Made by a program: the position numbers and the translations under genes. The notes under the pieces are model-generated. The model did not search any database. It was not told the origin of the DNA and saw only the letters and a list, made by a program, of their open reading frames with translations. Shown piece by piece: positions 1 through 13,028 of a DNA stretch of 64,000 nucleotides (its first letter is position 1; each line of letters begins with the position of its first letter). The DNA is taken from the NCBI RefSeq assembly GCF_022539315.1, contig NC_066327.1, positions 16,144,834 to 16,208,833 on the forward strand, given 5' to 3'. The DNA comes from Serinus canaria (taxonomy: Eukaryota; Chordata; Aves; Passeriformes; Fringillidae).

Positions 1-714
1 GATCTGATGACAGATGGGATTAAATGCAAAGCAGCTTGTTATGAGGTTTTAATAACTGTGACAGACCTGGGGAAAGTGGTGTGGGGGGTGTGAGTGATCC
101 AGAGAAGGCAGAAGCACATGATGCAGGATGACAGCTGATGGCATTGCCCAGGAGGGAGGAGGGATTATGCTGCAAGAAATTTGTGTGAGTGTTTTGGGGA
201 GAAGGGAAGAGGAAGGGAAAAAATAACCCAAACAGAGGAAAACTCCACGTTCCCACTGTGCAGCAGAGCTGCTCGTGACAGCACAGCACTGAGTGCCAGG
301 TAATGTGGCCACTAAATATAGGGGGAAAATATGTCAGTGCTAGTGTCAGGAATGAAGGGAAAAATAGACTCTGCCTCCTGTCAGAGCTGGGGACTGCAGG
401 GTGTGCAGGTTGTAAGGCAAAGAGGACGTTCTCTCCTCGCTGTGTCTTCACTCGTGCCCACTCTGTCTTGCAGTGTCTCCCTGAGGGTGGGGACAGGATG
501 TCCCTGGGAGCTGGAAATCCTGGTTTGTGCTCTCTGTGGAGCAGTGGTGGGGCTGTGCCCTTGCAAAGACTCTGCTGTGCACTGGGAGGGAGGGATGTGG
601 AGGATGCACCTGCCTGGTTCTGCTGAGGAAGAGTCTCCTGGGGGTGGAGGTGTTGCTTTGCTGGCTTGGAGGGATCCCCCCGAGCTCTGTGGTATCTGAT
701 CAGAGAGAGAGAGA
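1..714. other. Intergenic, nothing recognised
   Basis: GC-moderate unique-looking sequence. Short overlapping ORFs have no domain or family resemblance. Confidence 0.6.
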
Positions 715-965
715 AATCACAGCACCCTTCACAGAACCCCAGAAGGATTCAGGCTGGAAAAGCCCTGCCAGCCCATGGAGTCCCCCCTGTGCCCATCTCC
801 ACCCTGTCCCCAGCCCAGAGCACCCAGTGCCACCTCCAGGGATGGGGATCCAACCCTGCCTGGGCAGTTCCAGTGCCTGAGCCCCCTTTCCAAGGGGAAA
901 TTCCTGCTGTGCCCACCCTGAGCCTGCCCTGGCCCAGCCTGGGGCTGTTCCCTCTTTTCCTATCA
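715..965 (-). mobile_element. CR1 LINE 3'-region fragment
   Basis: On the minus strand this reads like CR1: a supply of GGCCAGGGCAGGCTCAGG, then CCATCCCTGGAGGTGGCACT-type sequence. It aligns as the reverse complement of the copy at 41045-41310. The true 3' tail appears eroded. Confidence 0.75.
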
Positions 966-2304
966 AACTAAATTTCGTGGTGAGGATCTCAGTGTCATCA
1001 GTCACCCTTGGATGGACCCAGTGCCATTAAGAACCATGGAAAACCTCCACAGTTTTCCACTGGGCTAGTGCATATCACAATTTTGTTTCAAATCACAACA
1101 GTTTGTGCTCTGAGGAGCTGGGATTTACAATGGCCCAGCATTGAAATTGAGTCTGGGGCTGGCTGTGTTTTTTCTATTAGTTTTCTTTGCAGCTGCCTCA
1201 AGGTGCAGCCTGCTGCTTGTGCCACCCCAATCTTGAGCTGGGGACACCCCAAACCCACCCGAGGCTCTTTGCAGGGGCTCACAGGTTCCTCCTGTGACAC
1301 AGAGCAGAAAACATCTGTCTCTGCTTTCAGTTTTGAGTTTCACCCAAGCAGCAGCTCCCATTTTGAAGCCTGCATCCTCTCTGTGGAAGATCCAGGATGA
1401 GCCCCGTGGTGCCCAGGAGCTGCTCCCCTGTGCCAAGAGCAGAGGCAGCTCCTCAGCTGGGCCCCACTGGCATTCTGCTGCTTCAGGAGAGGGGCTGGAG
1501 CTGAAATGGAGCTCTGGAGCTGCCCAGTTTCAGCAGTGCTGGAGTGCTGGGGAGCTTCAATGACTGAGCACAGCAGGAAGTGGGTTGGCTCCAAGCCTTG
1601 GAGGCTGTGGGGATCTGTCCTTACAGACAGGCTCCCTCTCTGGATCTATCTCTGGGTGTGTATATATATATATATATATTTTTTTTATATATGCATATAT
1701 CCTTACATCTCTTTTTAGGTCATTGGAGATACTTCCTAGTCTATGGCAATTCCTAAAAAGAAGTTTTGCAGCCTTCAGCCTGCTGTTCAGGAGCAGATGA
1801 TGTGCTGATGATCATTCCCTTTCCCAGGCAGCTTCCTTTCATCTGCTGGGTTTCTTTCATGGGGAATTTTCCCCCCTCTCGTGCTATATTCTGCTGAAGG
1901 CTGCTCCATGGAACTGGAGGCTCAGTTGATCTTTTTGCTCATTTCCACCCACAGAAGTCTGTCTTTTTTAACATCCTAAATACCTTGGTAACGAGATCAT
2001 GGGTCTTGATTTGAAATCAGTCTTTAAAAGATCTTTTTTTCTCCCCTTTCCTTTCCCAGATCCAAGCACCATCACAGGGGTGAAGACATTCACCTTCCCA
2101 CAAAAGACTGAGAGGGTTTCAGGACCCAGGTTCCCTTTGGTCCCTTTCCTAACAGGGAATTTAATCAAGGTTTCTTCTTCCCCTGAGAAAAACTCTGGTA
2201 GTTCAAAGCATTGGGGTGGAGGAGAAGATTTGGGTTTTTTCTGTCACTCGAAGCACAGGGACACCAGGGTGAATCCTGGCATGACCTTCATGGGGTGCTG
2301 AACT
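966..2304. other. Intergenic, one TA microsatellite
   Basis: There is a (TA)n/T-run low-complexity patch at about 1659-1705. Otherwise no gene or repeat was recognised. Confidence 0.6.
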
Positions 2305-2420
2305 CACAGAATCATGGAATGGTTTGGGTTGGAAGGGACCTTAAAGACCCTCCAGTGCCAGCCCTGATCCATGGCTGGGCATGGTTATCCCCCTCTGGGC
2401 TCTGCTGGGGCCACCTGAGA
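2305..2420 (-). mobile_element. CR1 LINE 3' end, antisense
   Basis: CACAGAATCATGGAATGG followed by TTTGGGTTGGAAGGGACCTT is the reverse complement of the classic avian CR1 3' end. A 61-bp minisatellite starts right at its inner edge. Confidence 0.85.
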
Positions 2421-2423
2421 GCA

Positions 2424-2917
2424 CCTGGTGTGTCCCAAATTCCCCCTCCCAGCCCAAAACCTCCCCCCCAGGCAGAGCTTTGCCCCTGGTGTGTCCCAAA
2501 TTCCCCCTCCCAGCCCAAAACCTCCCCCCCAGGCAGAGCTTTGCCCCTGGTGTGTCCCAAATTCCACCTCTCAGCCCAAAACCTCCCCCCTCCAGGCAGA
2601 GCTTTGCCCCTGGTGTGTCCCAAATTCCACCTCCCAGCCCAAAACCTCCCCTCCAGGCAGAGCTTTGCCCCTGGTGTGTCCCAAATTCCTCCTCTCAGCC
2701 CAAAACCTCCTCCCCAGGCAGAGCTTTGCCCCTGGTGTGTCCCAAATTCCACCTCCCAGACCAAATCCTCCCCTCCAGGCAGAGCTTTGCCCCTGGTGTG
2801 TCCCAAATTCCCCCTCTCAGCCCAAATCTTCCCCCCCAGGCAGAGCTTTGCCCCTGGTGTGTCCCAAATTCCACCTCCCGGCCCAAAACCTCCCCTCCAG
2901 GCAGAGCTTTGCCCCTG
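2424..2917 (+). repeat. 61-bp minisatellite, about eight units
   Basis: Units contain TGTCCCAAATTCC, CAGCCCAAAACC and GGCAGAGCTTTGCCCCTG. TGTCCC recurs at 2431, 2492, 2553, 2616 and 2677, a spacing of 61-63. Units are highly similar, so the array is young or homogenised. The ORFs of 164-252 residues across it are repeat artefacts. Confidence 0.92.
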
Positions 2918-3154
2918 CAGTCAGAATGGGCCAGCACACCCTCAGTCCTTTGCTTTGTGCCACTTCTGACCATCCTCTGGTCTCCACAGCAACACTTTCT
3001 GAGGGCCTGGCAGGGGATTAGGGATAAAGACGTGTAGGGAAGGGTGTTCTCCTGCTGGATGAAGGTCTCTCTTGTTAGAGAGCAAGTAAAAATAACACAG
3101 GGAATGGTCTGCAAGCTGCTCTCTGGGTTTTCAGACTCTAAGCAGAGGGTCTGA

Positions 3155-3238
3155 AGTTGTGTCAGCTTTGCCTGGCTGGGGGTGGGATGAGGTGAGCTTT
3201 AAGGTCCCTTCCAACCTCAGTTATTCTGATTCCATGAA
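3155..3238 (+). mobile_element. CR1 LINE 3' end remnant
   Basis: GGTGAGCTTTAAGGTCCCTT then CCAACCTCAGTTATTCTGAT matches the sense CR1 3' terminus, truncated to under 100 bp. Confidence 0.7.
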
Positions 3239-5716
3239 AGTGCAGGTGTTTGTAGGGCTGAAGGCTGAACCCCACTGCTCCAGGCCCCTGGTGGATGGTG
3301 ATATTGTGAGGTGGCTGAGGGAACTGCAGAGTCTCAAGGAGATGTTGCCAAGTGCTTTGTACAGATCTGTGAAGTGAAGCAGGAATTCTTGGGAGTAGTT
3401 CCTGCAGTTCAAGTGACACTGGGAATGGGAGGAGGGCTCAGCAGTTCATGGGGCTGCACAGCCACCCAGACATCCTGTGCAGGGGTGAGTCAGGGGTATC
3501 AGGAACAGCTCACAAGGATTTGCTTTAGTGGAGACACTGGGCATGGCCTGAGGTCACCCAGCACAGCCCTCACTGCCCCTCTCAGCACAGTCAGATGTGA
3601 CTCAGGCCCAGGGTGATTCCTGTCTCTGCCTGCTGCCCCCCAGGTCACCCTGTGCTTTTGGAAATTGTCAGCAAATTCTGCCTTAATGAGCACAAAGTCC
3701 TTCTGGATGAGGGTGTGGGGGGAATATTTCTGGCTTTTCCAGATTCTTCCTTCTCTGTCACAGCAGCTGGGAGCTCTCTCAGCCTCGGGGTTTAATCCCT
3801 GTGCTATCAGACCAAGGAGGGGCTGCTCTGCTGCCCAAGGATCCAAATGGGATCCCAGACCCAGCCAGCTCTGTAAATCAGACCTTCCCTCCCCTCCTCA
3901 GCCTGCAGACTGCATTTGGGATTGATATGCTGTTCTGGAATCCCACATGCATGGATTAACCTCCAACAGCATCCAGGAAAAGAGTGGAAATTCACTGACT
4001 TCGGTCCCACTTTTCATTTTTCATCCTGCTACCAGATCCAAAGGTGATTCCAGGGAGGGGAGGGAGCAGCCCTGGGGCTCATCCTGGGGCATGGGAGCAG
4101 GATGTGGACTCCAGCTGCTTTCAGGCTCTGTCCTCAGGGACTGTGAGGCTTTGGCAGTGCAAACTTTGGCCTTTCTGTCTGTGCTCAGTTGGCATCCTCA
4201 TCTCCCAAAGACTTTATGTAACAGGGAGGATTTGGACATTTTTATCACTCATGGCCACGAGGCAAACAAACTCTCATGAAGGAGGAAAGCCACACTAATT
4301 GATGGTTATTTTCAATATTCCTTGGAATCTTTGCCAGGCCTTTTGCTTGTCCATCCATATTTCCAGCTAGCAGACCTTGGAGCCATGGTCTGGGAAGGAC
4401 CTGGAATCAATGGGACAATTCATTTTGCTGAATGTAAAGATGATTTCTCTTCTTTTGGGAAGAATATTCCCACAGGACAGCTCATGCTGGGACAAACCCC
4501 AGACAGTGCAGGGCTCCTGACTGTTTTCCCCTAGGGAGCTGAAAGGCACTGGTAAATAAAATGCATTTTCAGTTAAGGAAACAGAATGGGCAGCTCTCCT
4601 GAAAAATCTGACTGCAATAACATGGGGAGCACCTGAGAAAAGAATGAGTGACCTCACCTAGAGGAATGGGCAGTTCTCCTGAAAAATCTGACTGCAATAA
4701 AATGGGGAGCACCTGAGAAAAGAAGGAGTGAGCTCACCTGGAGAAGGTGGAGCCCCAGGGACAGGTACAGCTCACGTACAGAGAACATGAATTCACCTGG
4801 GGGAGCTGAGGTGAAAATTAAAAAGGGAAAAGGAAAGTGAAGCTTTCTTCTGACATATATTCCAGAGATGAGGATTTTCCTGGTCTGTGCATCCACACTG
4901 TGCTGCCCCCCCAAAGCTGCAGAGGTCAGAGTTTGTTTGGCCCAAGAGCAGCCTCAGAGCTGTGGGACCAAAACCTCTCCAGGAGCTGATGCCTGAGGCC
5001 ACCAGGCACCTGCAGAGTGGGGTGGTGGTGGTGGCTGTGTCCCCTGAGATGGCATGAGGACACTGAGCAGTAGGGAGGTGACAAGGGTGGCACTGTGGCA
5101 CTTCTGAAGCACCTGGGCCCTGCTAAGGAGCTCCTGCTCCCTTTTCTCAAACACCCCAAACCCCATGTGCTGCCAGTGGGGCTGTGCTGGTGAGGGTGGA
5201 GGGCTCCAGTCTGGACAGGGGGTGACACCACACAAACCAGAGTGCAGAACCCACCAGAGGCACCAGGCACGACTGTGGGTGTGGGAAGCACAGGAGTACA
5301 ACTCAAATGTACCCATGAACAAAATGTAAGCGAGGAAGGAATTTGTTTTCTGAAGGCATTTAGGAAGGGGAGAGAAAGAGGCAGAAAAGAGTTCCCATGT
5401 GGGTATTTGTGTGAGAGACAGAGCAACCAGGGAGCAACAATCACCTGGAGCTGAGGAACAAAGAGCCTGGGGGAAACTGCACATGGGAGATGTGGCTGCT
5501 GTTAAAACGATGCTAAAAATGACTTTTCTGTAATCCAAAACAACTTCTTTGTTCTTTGGTTTGGGTTGACACACTGCACGTGTTTACCAAGCTATCAAAG
5601 CTGTCAGCTGGATTTCAGCTCACTCTGTGCCTCCACAGCAACTGCATCCCAACCACTGACTGCCTGCTCCAGGGGAAGGTCCAAGAGCCAGGAAAAATGT
5701 GGCTGGGTGGTTCTAG
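3239..5716. other. Intergenic, nothing coding recognised
   Basis: Apart from the 80-bp duplication at 4585, this is unique-looking sequence. ORFs up to 206 residues (minus strand, 4954-5574) show no domain, show no splice-supported structure and overlap other open frames. Confidence 0.55.
4585..4744 (+). repeat. 80-bp tandem duplication
   Basis: Two nearly identical 80-bp units (4585-4664 and 4665-4744) both begin AATGGGCAG and contain CTGACTGCAATAA and GGGGAGCACCTGAGAAAAGA. A few substitutions separate them. Confidence 0.9.
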
Positions 5717-6170
5717 TGATGCCTTGGGAAGGCTGAGCTAGAGCAGAGACCAGACAGAGCTAAAGAATAAAGCAGGGATTGATTCCAAGGATCTCCTCCA
5801 TGGCTGCACCTTGGGCAGCACCAGAGCCCAGCCAGGGCTGCACCCAAGATGACCCAAAATGGCCCCAAAATGCCCGGCCGGGCACGGGGTCTCTCCCTGG
5901 GATCAGCTCTGCTCCATTCCCACCTTGCAGTTCATTGTCCCAGCCCAGCTTTAGCCCAGGCACTCCCACCCTTGTTTTTCTCTCTCCAGCCCACGGGGTT
6001 TGTGCTCTTGGGCTGAGATTTGGATCATTTGTCCTTGGTGCCCAGCTACAGAAGGAATTGTTTTGTCTCTCTGATCTGTGCAGAGCTCACCATGCCCTGA
6101 TGTGAGCCCAGACCCACCCACTAAAGCAGCACAGAACCTGAAACACAGAAAAGCCAAACCTGAGGCATCA
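5717..6170 (-). mobile_element. Solo LTR-like element, copy A
   Basis: A 454-bp element has 8-bp terminal inverted repeats (TGATGCCT/AGGCATCA). It closely matches, in opposite orientation, 48372-48824. The TG...CA ends, the size and the absence of internal coding sequence fit a solo LTR of an endogenous retrovirus-like element. The minus strand is taken as sense because copy B has AATAAA near that end. No exact target-site duplication is visible, so it is old or its edges have decayed. Confidence 0.75.
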
Positions 6171-8136
6171 GCAGCAGTTTGTGGGATCTGTGGAACAGGC
6201 AAGGAGAGCATCCTGAATTGGGGAGCTCTCTCCTGAGCATCCCAGAGTGCAAAAAGGAGTCCCTGGGACTGGGTGGGCCTCGTGCTCTCAGAGCAGAGCA
6301 GAGCAGAGTGTGCCTGGCTGATGTTCCAGTTGTGTTTCCAGGGTGTCCTCGCTGTGGATGGGGAGTGTTGATGCTGATTTTGAGGAGGAGATGAGCAAGG
6401 CAGAGCTGCTCTGGCACGTGGCCCCTGGGAAAGAGGGGAAGTGGCTCAAGCTGATATTTTTCAAGTGGGAAGGGATGAAAACAGTGATTGTTCCTAGGTC
6501 AGAAGAGCACGTTCCAGATGGTGGGGAGGAAAACCCATTTCCCTAGAGGAGTGTGGCTGGGCATTTTTCAGCTGAAGGATCCTGAGAGAAGACAGAACTG
6601 ATTATGTCCACTTGCAGGTGAAACCTAAGATAACCACATTAAAAAAACCTAACGATGATGTAAAGGCTTTTTCTACTCCCAGTGGTTTTTTCCCCTTATC
6701 TGATCTCCACCTGCAGCTGGGAGTTGGCTTGTTTTTTATTGTGTTGAAAGATCTGGTTTGCTTGAGATCCTTCCAGCAATATTTGCAGCAAGGTTTCCTT
6801 CCAGATTGTTGTCATTAGCTCTCAGATACAGCTGGATCTGGGTGGAAATTCAGCTTTCTACCACAGACATTCCCAGTGACCAAAACGCAGCATTGCTGGG
6901 AATTTCTAGGGATGAGACAAAGTGAAGCAGATTTTTCCCAGGCAGGAGGGAGGATATGCCCTAGTGCAGGCTTTGGAGAGGACATCAAAGATCATTTATT
7001 CCCCCCAGCCAGGACAGAAACTCCCAAATCCTTCGATATTATTGAAAAGGAAGAGGCAGAGAATGTTGTTCAGATTTAATTTGGGGCCAGCCCAGAGGGA
7101 CACCCAGCAGAGTGGTAGGGAGCAGGAAATGTCAGAGCTGAGCTTCCAGCATCGCTGATTCCTGAGCATTTTTGGGTAATGGGCAAGAGAACATTTTTAT
7201 TCTCATGGTACATCAGCCATGTGCTTTGTGCCCACAGACAAGACCTAAATGCCACGTCCTTGCCCAAAGGAGTTTTGTATTGAACTGAGTCCTTTTCTTT
7301 TAGAGACACACATGTCTGGAGAGAAACAAATTGCACTTATTTCCCTTCCCTCACACATGGGATGAAATGGGACCAGTTGCTTGCACTGCCAGGTTCTGAG
7401 ATCCTTCCTGCTCTGCAGAGGCTGCCCAAGGGGATGTTCCACAGCTGGACATCTCCCTGGAAATATTATCAGGCTTGAGGAGGGCAGGAGCTCTTCCCCC
7501 TTCCTGCCCTTGTGGGTGCAGGCCCCACTGGTGTGGGTGGGTTTGGACCCTGTCAGCTGTGGAACCACAGCAGGTGAGCTCTGGCTGTTGGTGACAGGAT
7601 CTTAATTTAACATTCAGGTTGTGGCCACAGGGAAATTTGAGCAAATTTATACCCAGGAGTGGGCTTATCCCAAAGACTCCAAATCCTGATGGGAGGGAGG
7701 GTCTGGAGGATATGAAAAGAAAGGAGACACCAGGTTCAAAAGCACCTGCAGGGATGCAAACTCACCTGCCTGCTTTTAGTATAGAACATATTTTTATTCA
7801 AAATTCCTCGTGACATGATACCCTCAATGTCTGCTTCAGGCAACTCTTTTTTTCCCAGCCTCTGAAGCAATCATGGAAAATTTGCTGCTTTGATTTGAGA
7901 GCTGTGCTGTGAAGAGGTGGCTGCACACCAGGTGTGGCAGAGTCATGCTCTCCCTTGCCATTGGTTTGGTTTTCCCCCCAAGCTCAAGCTTTTGTCACCA
8001 TTTAAGGCTGAGAGATTTGGTTTCCTGGCCATTATTTCCCCCAGCACTTGTTCCACCATGCCTGGCATTTCTGTTGGCTTCCTGCTAGTTAAGTTGTATA
8101 TTTTCTATATCCAAACAGATAAGAGATTAGATTTAG
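6171..8136. other. Intergenic, nothing recognised
   Basis: No exon, RNA gene or repeat array was recognised. Only short ORFs are present. Confidence 0.55.
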
Positions 8137-8350
8137 ATTAGGGATTGGGAGGAAATTGTTCCCTGTGAGGGTGGGGAGGCCCTGGCACAGAGCAGCTGTG
8201 GCTGCCCCATCCCTGGCAGTGCCCAAGGCCAGGTTGGGTGGGGCTTGGAGCACCCTGGGAGAGTGGAAGGTGTCCCTGCCATGGCAGGGGGTGGAACTGA
8301 ATGACATTTAAGGTCCTTTCCAACACAAACCAATCCATGATTCCATAATG
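8137..8350 (+). mobile_element. CR1 LINE 3' fragment
   Basis: The order GGGAGGAAATTGTTCCCTGT, GAGGCCCTGGCACAG, CCATCCCTGGCAGTGCCCAA, GGCCAGGTTGG and the terminal TTTAAGGTCCTTTCCAAC is that of the sense CR1 3' UTR. Confidence 0.9.
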
Positions 8351-11300
8351 GAATACACATTTTTCAATTCTGGCTGTTTGCTAATACCCTAATTTGGTGT
8401 TTATCTGTTTATTCCTGTGTCCCCTCTGTGTTTGCAGGGAGCAGCACCCCAAGCTCTGAGCTCCTCCTGGAGGTTTGGGGCACGGGTGGTTTTGTGCAGC
8501 TGCACATGGGTGTTTGCACAAGGAGAGCAATAAATTTCAGGCTCTGTCAATTAATTGCTGTGCAGTTTGGCCTGGGATTATGTGCCAACCTCAACAACCG
8601 TTTGTTAATAGTTAAGAAGGGCTTGACAGATTCTTAACTGGTTAATAAATAACTCAGGGAAGAGAAGGTTCTTTTCTAAATTGCAGGTTAGTTTGCTTTA
8701 TTTTTAATGATGTCCCTTGTGTGTGCCTTGTAAAATTTCTCGAGAGCATAAGTGAGTGACAGCCAGTGGCACTGAAATCCCCTCTGCTCTTTTTTCCGTG
8801 TTCAGCCAAGGCCACTGCATTTCAGCCTCCTCCATCCTGTGAAATATGGTACAGCATTGAATGTGCTGCCAGAAATAAAGCTGGAAAGGCCTGGGCAGCT
8901 TAGCCCCAGAGTTTGTCCTCTTGCAAAATCCAGCATTACGAATTTCAGGTGATGTCATCCCAGGTATGAAACCCTTCCAGCCAGTAGAGGTGGGTTATTT
9001 TCCTCATAGAATTCCTGAGAACCACTGCCTGTGAACTGGGATCCTGCATTGATTTTGTTTCTCCATCTGTTGGAACAGCCCTGGCAGAGAGTGCTCAGTC
9101 TCCCATCCCCCTGGATTATTTGGTGAATGTTTCTTTCATCTGAGATCACAGACAGACAAGCATCAGCTCACGAGGTGTCATGTACCAGCTACTGAATTTA
9201 GAGCTGCAAGAAGCAGAAAACACGGGCTCTGCTTCTTTAATTAGTTCCTGCATCTGCTTTGTTAGCTGATCAGAAGTCCAGGAGCAGAAGGAGTATTTGG
9301 CCCAGGACACTGATAGCCATGCAGTGAGATCATCAACAATTCTTTCCAAAAGGGAAAGTTAAGGAGTCCTCCTCCGAGGTCCCAAAATAGATTTCCTGTT
9401 GAAAACCCAGAGAGTTCCACTGCTCCAGTATCACACCCCCACTTCTGGCCATGATGAGGAGGGCTGTGAGCCTCGGTGGAGCTCCTACCCTCAGGCACAT
9501 GACTTCCAGAAAACCCTCAGCCTGGAGCTGAGGCATCTCTCCTATGGAACTCTCTCCCAGCTGTGTCCCCCCTGAGCTGCTCCCTGTCCTGACAGATCTC
9601 CCCAAGGACAGACATGACCCAAGCATCCAGAGGTTTTGCTTGTTGGTCGATGCAAAGCCTTGAATAACACAGGGACAGGGTGAGATCCAAGCTTGGTTTG
9701 GGTTTTAGCTGGGGGAAGGCACTTTGGGGTTGGTCAGCAGTGTCACACAAATTCTCCTTCTGTGAGCAGGAGAAGCAACACGAAACAAAGGTGGTGTGGG
9801 ATTTTTTGTAGTGAGTGGGTGGCTCTCTGCAGGATCAAACTCAGCAGGAGCATGGGTGTTTCTGTGAGGAACCACAGGGAAAACAGGTCTGTCTCATGCA
9901 GGTGAGGGTAATGCTGTTCTCTGGGAAATGCCTCATTCTCTAGAACCTGGGCTCTCTAGAACCACCAGCTTCTGCTGTCCATGTTCATCTGTTTGTAGGA
10001 CAAGGTTACACCCACATTTCGTGCTCAGAATGAGAGCAGCCAGCCTGCTCAGCTTAGGATTGAGTTAGGAAGAGAATAATTACTTCTGTTTACTTCTGAG
10101 TGTGATACAATCAAGCTCTGGCATGGTGGTTGGCCTTGTTTTAACCCTAACATCAGGCACAGAGTCCAGTTTAACACTAATGACCAGTTCTAGGCTGCAT
10201 GAGTGTCCCAGGTTAAGGACTGACTGATGGCTGTGGGTTATGTCCACATCCTGCCCACCACAGCCTGTGTTAGGGCTCCCTTTTCCCAGGACATCCTTTC
10301 TGTGTTTTGGGGTTGAAAAGGTCTCTCTCCTGAGCTGCCCAGGGGCTGCAGGGCAGGTGCTGTGCTCAGGGGGTTTATTTCAAGGGCTGATGGAGATTTC
10401 TGGGCACAGGGAGCACTCCAGTGAGTCCCCAGTCCAGGCAGGCTCAGCCACCATGAGCTGTCCTGAAGATTGATTTAAAGCATAAATTTATGTCACAAAC
10501 TCTTGGCTGGAACCCCCACTCTTCCTGTCCTGTGCCATGACTGTGAGCTGGAGCAGGGGCTTCTTTCTGCAACTGGACCAGTTTCTTTCTGTGGTTCCCA
10601 GGGTAATTTCATTGATTCAGATAAGAAAAGGAGACAAGGACACAAGGGGGAGAAGGAGCAGCAGGGGTGAGGGCAGTGTCCCCTGTGTCCCCAGTCTTGG
10701 GACACATCATGGTCCCAAAAGGGACAAACTGGAGCCAAGTGAAGGGTGCTAGGCAGGCCCAGAGATGTGGAGGTGTCTTGGCACCTGCTCCCTAGGAAAA
10801 CTGTCCCAGGTGAGCTCTTTAAACTCTCTCCAACTTCTCCTGATCCTGGCAGGAGCTGAGGGCCCCACCTCGTCATTAAAGCATCAGGAGCATGGCACAG
10901 TTCCTAATGAGCAGCTGCCTGGGTTAAATGCCAGCTGGGTTTCCCTTCTGGGTGGTGGTGACAAGGTGAGTGAGGGGAGGGACAGCAGGGACTCTGAGCC
11001 ATCAGTCCCAGGTTCCCAGGCTGAGGGGCACGGCTGGCACAAGGCAAACAAGCAGATGCCACCCGTGGTGCCCTGTCCTGGGGCCAGGAGCAGAGCCTGG
11101 AGCTCCTCTCTGAGCTTTTGAGAGCACACAGATATCCTGGCTGGGCTGACCCTCCCCTGCTGGGGCTTCACTCCAGGAGAGCAAGGGGGCTATTCCTGGA
11201 GCCCACCCTCACCCTAGGAGGCACAAACCTGGCAGCTGTCCTTTGGCTTGGAGCTGGCACACCAAAGGAGCCAGCACGTGCTCCCAAAGGCTCTGCTGTC

Positions 11301-11390
11301 CCCTGGGGACACCAGTGGCCTGTCCTCACCTCTCAGGCTGCTCACAGGGTCTGTCCTACTGCAGCCCCATGGCCAAAAGGGTCTTTGAAA
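8351..11390. other. Intergenic, nothing recognised
   Basis: Unique-looking DNA with short ORFs only (127 residues at most) and no recognisable protein family. Confidence 0.55.
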
Positions 11391-11907
11391 GGAAATATTT
11401 GAAAGATGTATGAAATATATTCTATATGTTTAGAAATAGATTCTGTATATTTATTTATATAGATATATTTTATATATTTATTTATATATTTTAATATTTT
11501 ATTATTTATATTAAATATGTTTTATATTTTTGTAGATATGCATGAAGTCTATATCTTTATATATGAAATATATATATATATAAAGAATAGATGAAATATT
11601 TGGAAAATATTTGGAAAAAAGGAAATATTTGAAAATTGATGAAGTATATTTTATATATTTCATATATATATGAAATATATATATTTTTATATATATGAAA
11701 GAATAGATGCAATATTTGAAAAATAGACTAAATATATTTATCTATTTCATATATATCTATATGAAATATATACTTTATATATATATGAAAGAATAGATGA
11801 AATATTTGAAAAATATTTGAATGAAATATTTGAAATATTTGAAAAAAGGAAATATTTGAAAAATAGATTTTATATATTTTATATATTTCATATATATATA
11901 TAACATT

Positions 11908-11946
<39 letters not shown>

Positions 11947-12010
11947 TACATAAAAATACATGAAATATTTGAAAAAATATCTGGAAAAAAAAGGGAAATA
12001 TTTGAAAAGT
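11391..12010. repeat. AT-rich low-complexity tract with TA and TTTA microsatellites
   Basis: Long alternation of ATATAT, GAAATATTTGAAAA-type segments and a (TTTA)n run at about 11909-11946. Many self-complementary TA stretches could form hairpins. There are no stable ORFs. Confidence 0.9.
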
Positions 12011-12697
12011 AACATCAGGCCAGGATAAGTCCCATCAGCACATCAATAATATAGAGAGGAGAACTAGGAAATTCTAAGGGTGGTGTTGGAAAGGCTCTCA
12101 CAGCCCAGAGTTGTGTCTGTGTAAAATGACAGCTGTGTGTGGTATTTTTCCTTGGTTTTGTTTATAATTTTAAGAGTCTTTTTGGTTCACCCTCCATTAG
12201 CATTTCCTTAATAGGGATTTCTTCTCCCCAGCAGCCTTTTAAAGATGAGGAATGAGACAGATCCAGGGTGGGCTGGGGGAGCTGAGGGCTGTGTCCTGCT
12301 CCAGTCTGTCCCTGGCCACCCAGAGGAGGTGCTGTCACTTCAGGGAATCCCTTTGGCTCTACCTGGGCACATTCGCTGGGAATTTGTCCTGTTTGGAGAT
12401 AAAGAAATGGGTTAATTTTCAAAATTTTGATTTATTTCACCCCATCCCAGAGTGTGGTGCCAGCAGTGCCAGGGCAAGCACCCAGTGCAAAACCTCCAGG
12501 CTGCTCAGGTTTCCAGCATGGACCCAGAGAAAATTCTGCTTGGTTTTGCATCCAAAGCAAAAAACCCAAAGTGCTGAAAACATCTCCACGTGTGGTGGAA
12601 GGGTCCAGGGAATTTCTTCTGGGGGGGTTTGGATGCACTGAGGTGAGAAAATGCTCTGAGTCACTCCTCAAACACAGAGCTGGCCAAACCCTGCTCA

Positions 12698-13028
12698 GGG
12701 GATCTGCTACTGCAGCCTGGAGCACTGCAGGGGAAAAGGAGGGATTTTTTTAGGGGATCCCAGTTACCACAGCCTAGATCACTGCAGGATGGAAAATAAA
12801 TGATTTTTAGGGGGTCTCAGTTACCTGGCTCACTGCAGGATGGAACATGAATGATTTTTTTAGGGGATCCCAGTTACCACAGCCTGGAGCACTGTAGGAT
12901 GGAAAATAAATGATTTTTTAGGGGGTCTCAGTTACCACAGCCTGGATCACTGCAGGATGGAAAAGGAATGATTTTTAGGGGGTCTCAGTTACCTGGCTCA
13001 CTGCAGGAGGGTAAAGGGGTGATTTTTT
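12698..13028 (+). repeat. Minisatellite of 52-60-bp units, about six copies
   Basis: Units share CAGTTACCACAGCCTGGA, CACTGCAGGATGGAAAA and TGATTTTTAGGGG. Two units lack the ACCACAGC segment and read GTTACCTGGCTCAC instead, suggesting a two-unit higher-order pattern. Confidence 0.9.

Noticed and set aside
2211..3037. Proline-rich ORFs of 252 and 218 residues
   Set aside because: Product of the 61-bp minisatellite, with similar peptides in three frames.
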